Source of the DNA: Phyllobacterium sophorae
GTDB taxonomy: Bacteria; Pseudomonadota; Alphaproteobacteria; Rhizobiales; Rhizobiaceae
Assembly: GCF_003010965.1 (NCBI RefSeq)
Contig: NZ_PGGM01000008.1
Coordinates: 1-64,000, forward strand
DNA: 64,000 nt
Reading direction: 5' to 3'
In this document: positions 61,328-64,000 of the stretch, piece after piece
Layout: each line of letters starts with the position of its first letter
Position numbering within the stretch: the first letter of the stretch is position 1
Notes under the pieces: generated by a model
What the model was told of the DNA's origin: nothing
Databases searched by the model: none
What the model saw: only the letters and a program-made list of their open reading frames with translations
Made by a program: the position numbers and the translations under genes

Positions 61328-61350
61328 GCCCGGCGGAAAACCCGTCGGGC
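61328..61350 (-). terminator. Hairpin after the second CUT2 binding-protein gene
   Basis: GCCCGGCGG (61328-61336) and CCGTCGGGC (61342-61350) form a nine-base stem with one mismatch, ten bases after the leftward stop at 61360. There is no U-run on the minus strand, so its termination role is uncertain. The rest of 61128-61359 shows no gene. Confidence 0.5.
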
Positions 61351-61359
61351 TCTTCTCAC

Positions 61360-62271
61360 TCATTCGAAATCCTTGACGTTTTCCGGGGTGACAAGCCCGG
61401 CCCCGGTGTCGACGTTGGCGTCTACAGGATCACCATGGATGGCCTTGACAACGGTCGCTATGCCAAGCTCGCCCATCCTCGCGGGAAATTGCGCGACGCT
61501 CGCATCTTCCGTTCCGGCCCTGATGGCTTCAAGTTCGCCGCAACAGGCATCAAAACCCACAAGAATGATTTTGTCGTTGGCAATGTTCGCATTGGCGAGC
61601 GACTTGACGGCCCCGGGAATGGGCGGACCGCAGGCCGCGTAAATTGCCTTCAGATCCGGATTGGCCGTCAGGATGTCTTCGGTGACGGAGGTGCCGAGTT
61701 CGAGCGTGCAGTTGGTCGCGCCCTTGGCGACGACGTCGACCTTGACGCCGCCCAAACCCTCCATCATCCCGGTGACGCGTTCGTCCAGCGCCGGCACGCC
61801 CGGCACCCCTTCCAAAATGGCGATCTTGTCGCCGTCCTTGAGCTTGGTCTTGAGGAACTCGCCGGCGATCTTGCCGCCGTTGAGGTTGTTAGTGGACACC
61901 AGCGCCGTCTGGCCCTTCCAGCCCGGGATGCTGTTGTCGACCAGCACCACCTTGATGCCCGCGGCGACGGCCTTGTCCAGCGCCGGTGCGACGGTGGGGT
62001 CGACGGGCGTGATCGCCAGCCCCTTGACCCCTTGGGTGACCATCGATTCGATCAGGGCGATCTGACCTTCGATGTCGGTTGCCGACTGACCTTGCCCCGT
62101 GACGAGTTCGATCCCCGGATGGTCCGCCGCGTACTTTTTGGCGGCCTCTTCCATCGTCGAATAGAACGGCACCGGAAATTTGGTGATCAAGCCGATCTTC
62201 ACGCTTTCGGCGGCTGCCGTTGGGCTTGCCATTACGGCGAGCGCCGGTCCCATCAAGAACTGCAGTCTCAT
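61360..62271 (-). CDS. CUT2-type sugar ABC transporter substrate-binding protein, second system
   Basis: A 303-residue ribose-like binding protein with a short Sec signal (cleaved after TAAA near residue 21). KIGLITKFPVPFYSTMEEAAKKYA begins the mature part in pieces; VKGLAITPVDPTVAPALDKA follows the family layout. Two adjacent cysteines occur late (FDACCGELE). GGGAGGAAGCG precedes the ATG at 62271. It is a different subgroup from the first CUT2 binding protein, so a different sugar is expected. Confidence 0.9.
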   Translation of the reverse strand: MRLQFLMGPALAVMASPTAAAESVKIGLITKFPVPFYSTMEEAAKKYAADHPGIELVTGQGQSATDIEGQIALIESMVTQGVKGLAITPVDPTVAPALDKAVAAGIKVVLVDNSIPGWKGQTALVSTNNLNGGKIAGEFLKTKLKDGDKIAILEGVPGVPALDERVTGMMEGLGGVKVDVVAKGATNCTLELGTSVTEDILTANPDLKAIYAACGPPIPGAVKSLANANIANDKIILVGFDACCGELEAIRAGTEDASVAQFPARMGELGIATVVKAIHGDPVDANVDTGAGLVTPENVKDFE

Positions 62272-62342
62272 CGCTTCCTCCCTGTTTTGGCGGGCCCTGC
62301 GCGGTCTCCTCGCGGCCGACTTTCGAACCCGCAAACTTTTGA

Positions 62343-63116
62343 TCAGGCCCCGACGATCATCGAGACCAGCTGCTGTTTGTTATCGCGCGTCGGCACGAGC
62401 TCGCCGACTTTCCGCCCCTGTCTGAGCACCGCTGCTCGATCTGCAAGTTCGGTCACGTGCTCCATGTTGTGGGTAATCAGAATGATCGCGTTGCCACGGT
62501 CGCGCAGCACGCCGATGAGGTCTAGCACCCTGCGTGACTCGCGCAGACCGAGGGCCGCGGTCGGTTCGTCCAGGATGACCACCTTGCGAGCGAAGACCGC
62601 CGAGCGGGCGACGGCGATGGCTTGCCGCTGGCCGCCGGACATCAACGCCACGACCCCGTCGAGGTGTGGCAGCGACACGTTGAGCGACCGGATCAACGCG
62701 CGCGTCTGTTCGTCCATCTCCCGTTTGTTAAGGAAGCGCATGGCGCGCGGTAGCCATCTCGGACCAGCGATCTCGCGTCCGGCGAAGAAGTTCTGGGCCG
62801 GGGTAAGGTTATCGAACAGCGCCAAGTCTTGATAAACCGTCTCGATGCCGGCCGACCGCGCGTCGGCGGGCGACCGCAGAACGTTGGCCGCGCCGTCTAT
62901 TACGACGTCGCCTGCGTCCAGCCGGTGGACGCCGCTGATGCACTTGATAAGCGTGGATTTGCCCGCGCCGTTGTCTCCCAGCAGGGCGAGGATCTCGCCG
63001 CGATTGACCTCGATGCTGACGTCGTCGAGCGCAACCACCGAGCCGAAACGCTTGCAAGCGCCGCGGACGCACAGGACCGGACGTTGGGGGTGTGCTTCTG
63101 GCGGGTGCTGCGTCAT
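62343..63116 (-). CDS. CUT2-type sugar ABC transporter ATP-binding protein, second system, single domain
   Basis: A 257-residue ATPase with Walker A GDNGAGKST, signature MSGGQRQAIAVARS and Walker [16 protein letters not shown]. Again a single-domain CUT2 ATPase. Its start overlaps the permease stop (ATGA at 63113-63116). The gene and its neighbour appear more GC-rich than the first CUT2 cluster. Confidence 0.9.
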   Translation of the reverse strand: MTQHPPEAHPQRPVLCVRGACKRFGSVVALDDVSIEVNRGEILALLGDNGAGKSTLIKCISGVHRLDAGDVVIDGAANVLRSPADARSAGIETVYQDLALFDNLTPAQNFFAGREIAGPRWLPRAMRFLNKREMDEQTRALIRSLNVSLPHLDGVVALMSGGQRQAIAVARSAVFARKVVILDEPTAALGLRESRRVLDLIGVLRDRGNAIILITHNMEHVTELADRAAVLRQGRKVGELVPTRDNKQQLVSMIVGA

Positions 63117-64000
63117 GGTCCGGTTTCCGCGCGCAGGACCCGCATGCGGGACTCGAGATGATTGCGCAGGACGTCGGCCTCGACGGCAACGACGATGACA
63201 ACGCCGATGACGATCAGCTGGTAAAACACCCCGACGTTCAAGAGATTGAGGGCGTTGCGGATCACGCCGATCATGATCGCCCCGATCAAGGCATGGCCGA
63301 TGTGCCCGCGGCCGCCGAGAAAGCTGGCTCCGCCGATGATGACCGCGGCGATGGTGTCAAGTTCGAGGAGATTGCCGAACAGGGGCGACCCCGCATCGGT
63401 GCGGCCAGCGAGAAGCACGGCCCCGACGCCGGCGCAGGTCCCTGAAATGACGTAGGTAGACACCAAGACCGCGGAAACCGGGATGCCCATGCGCACCGCG
63501 GCGTCGGCCCTGCCGCCCACGGCATACATCCAGCGGCCCCAGACTGTCGACTGCGTCACGACAAACATCAGTCCCGCAACCCCCGCGACCACGAACACCG
63601 ATCCGGGAAGTCCGGCAAATGCCTCCTGTCCCAAGCTCCGGATGGCTGGCGGCATCCCCGGAATGGCGCGGCCGTCGGCAAGCTGGAGGGCGACGCCTTT
63701 GGCAATACTGAGCGTCGCCAACGTGATGATAAACGGGTGCGGCAGGCGTCCGTAGACATAAAACAGGCCGTTGATGGCGCCGACGGCCGCGCCGGCCGCC
63801 ACCATCACGGCAATCACCGTCAGCGTCGAAGCTCCGGCGTGAAAGCTCAGCGCCCCGAGTACAGAAGCCAGTGCGAGGTTTGATCCAACCGAAAGGTCGA
63901 TCCCCTTGGTCAGGATGACCAGATGCTGCCCCATGGCGACGACGCAGATCACCGCGGTCTGCGCCAGGATGTTGCCGAGGTTGCGCGACGACAGGAAGTA
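63113..64000 (-). CDS. CUT2-type sugar ABC transporter permease, second system, partial
   Basis: At least 295 residues of an RbsC-type permease, cut off at the right end of the window (no start codon or N-terminus visible; the frame stays open to base 64000). HLVILTKGIDLSVGSNLALASVLG and the loop GGASFLGGRGHIGHALIGAI are family hallmarks. First visible gene of the second leftward CUT2 operon (permease, ATPase, binding protein). Confidence 0.9.
   Translation of the reverse strand, partial: YFLSSRNLGNILAQTAVICVVAMGQHLVILTKGIDLSVGSNLALASVLGALSFHAGASTLTVIAVMVAAGAAVGAINGLFYVYGRLPHPFIITLATLSIAKGVALQLADGRAIPGMPPAIRSLGQEAFAGLPGSVFVVAGVAGLMFVVTQSTVWGRWMYAVGGRADAAVRMGIPVSAVLVSTYVISGTCAGVGAVLLAGRTDAGSPLFGNLLELDTIAAVIIGGASFLGGRGHIGHALIGAIMIGVIRNALNLLNVGVFYQLIVIGVVIVVAVEADVLRNHLESRMRVLRAETGP

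Noticed and set aside
1-64000. CRISPR arrays, rRNA and tRNA genes
   Set aside because: No regularly spaced repeats, rRNA signature stretches or tRNA cloverleaf-like sequences were noticed on either strand. A covariance-model search would be the decisive test.

Overview
The window looks like chromosome or megaplasmid sequence from a Hyphomicrobiales (rhizobial/Brucella-like) alphaproteobacterium. The grounds are a BA14K-family protein, FadR/VanR-type GntR regulators, CUT1, CUT2, opine-type and dipeptide-type ABC importers, a FitAB toxin-antitoxin pair, and dense coding at what looks like about 60 % GC. No rRNA, tRNA or CRISPR array was seen. Most of the window is catabolic: importers, each paired with a regulator and a short set of degradative enzymes.

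Layout. 1-3.6 kb: the 3' end of a PPK2 polyphosphate kinase, a secreted Tyr/Gly-rich BA14K protein, an O-methyltransferase, an untidy intergenic stretch with a decayed membrane-protein tail and an inverted-repeat element, and a small unknown protein. 3.6-10.3 kb: a tryptophan/kynurenine island. kynA and kynU with a GntR regulator run leftwards; a TrpXYZ-type ABC importer and an alpha/beta-hydrolase arylformamidase run rightwards. Together they encode import plus the three steps from tryptophan to anthranilate. 10.3-15.1 kb: a small XRE regulator, a tiny lipoprotein, scoAB (3-oxoacid CoA-transferase) divergent from a PAS-LuxR regulator, and an XRE-cupin regulator divergent from an omega-aminotransferase.

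15.1-22.7 kb: a ROK repressor and a CUT1 sugar importer operon with an SIS-domain enzyme, a PfkB kinase and a UgpC-type ATPase. This gene content matches fructosamine (frl-like) operons. 22.8-26 kb: a probable accessory patch with fitAB, a broken resolvase relic, an alpha/beta hydrolase and a GNAT protein. 26.2-34.9 kb: an ArgE-like deacylase, a GhrA-like reductase, a cupin, two aldehyde dehydrogenases, a TtuC-type dehydrogenase, and (opposite strand) an amine oxidase-like flavoprotein with a HAD hydrolase. 35.2-44.9 kb: a second GNAT paralogue, a SpuC-like aminotransferase, a dipeptide/opine-type ABC importer with a fused double ATPase, an Lrp regulator and a DAO-type flavoprotein.

45.1-55.8 kb: a nitrogen-compound island. 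An opine/arginine-type ABC transporter is split over two divergent units around a GntR regulator. It accompanies a ureohydrolase, an aminotransferase, a gamma-glutamyltransferase-family hydrolase, a succinate-semialdehyde dehydrogenase and a BASS-family transporter. This is consistent with use of guanidino compounds or polyamines through GABA and succinate. 55.9-64 kb: a decayed amino-acid permease fragment, then two tandem CUT2 (ribose-type) importers with single-domain ATPases. The first has a zinc polyol dehydrogenase and a GntR-like regulator with two winged-helix segments. The second runs off the end of the window.

All functions are read from sequence motifs and gene context; substrates of the importers are inferences.
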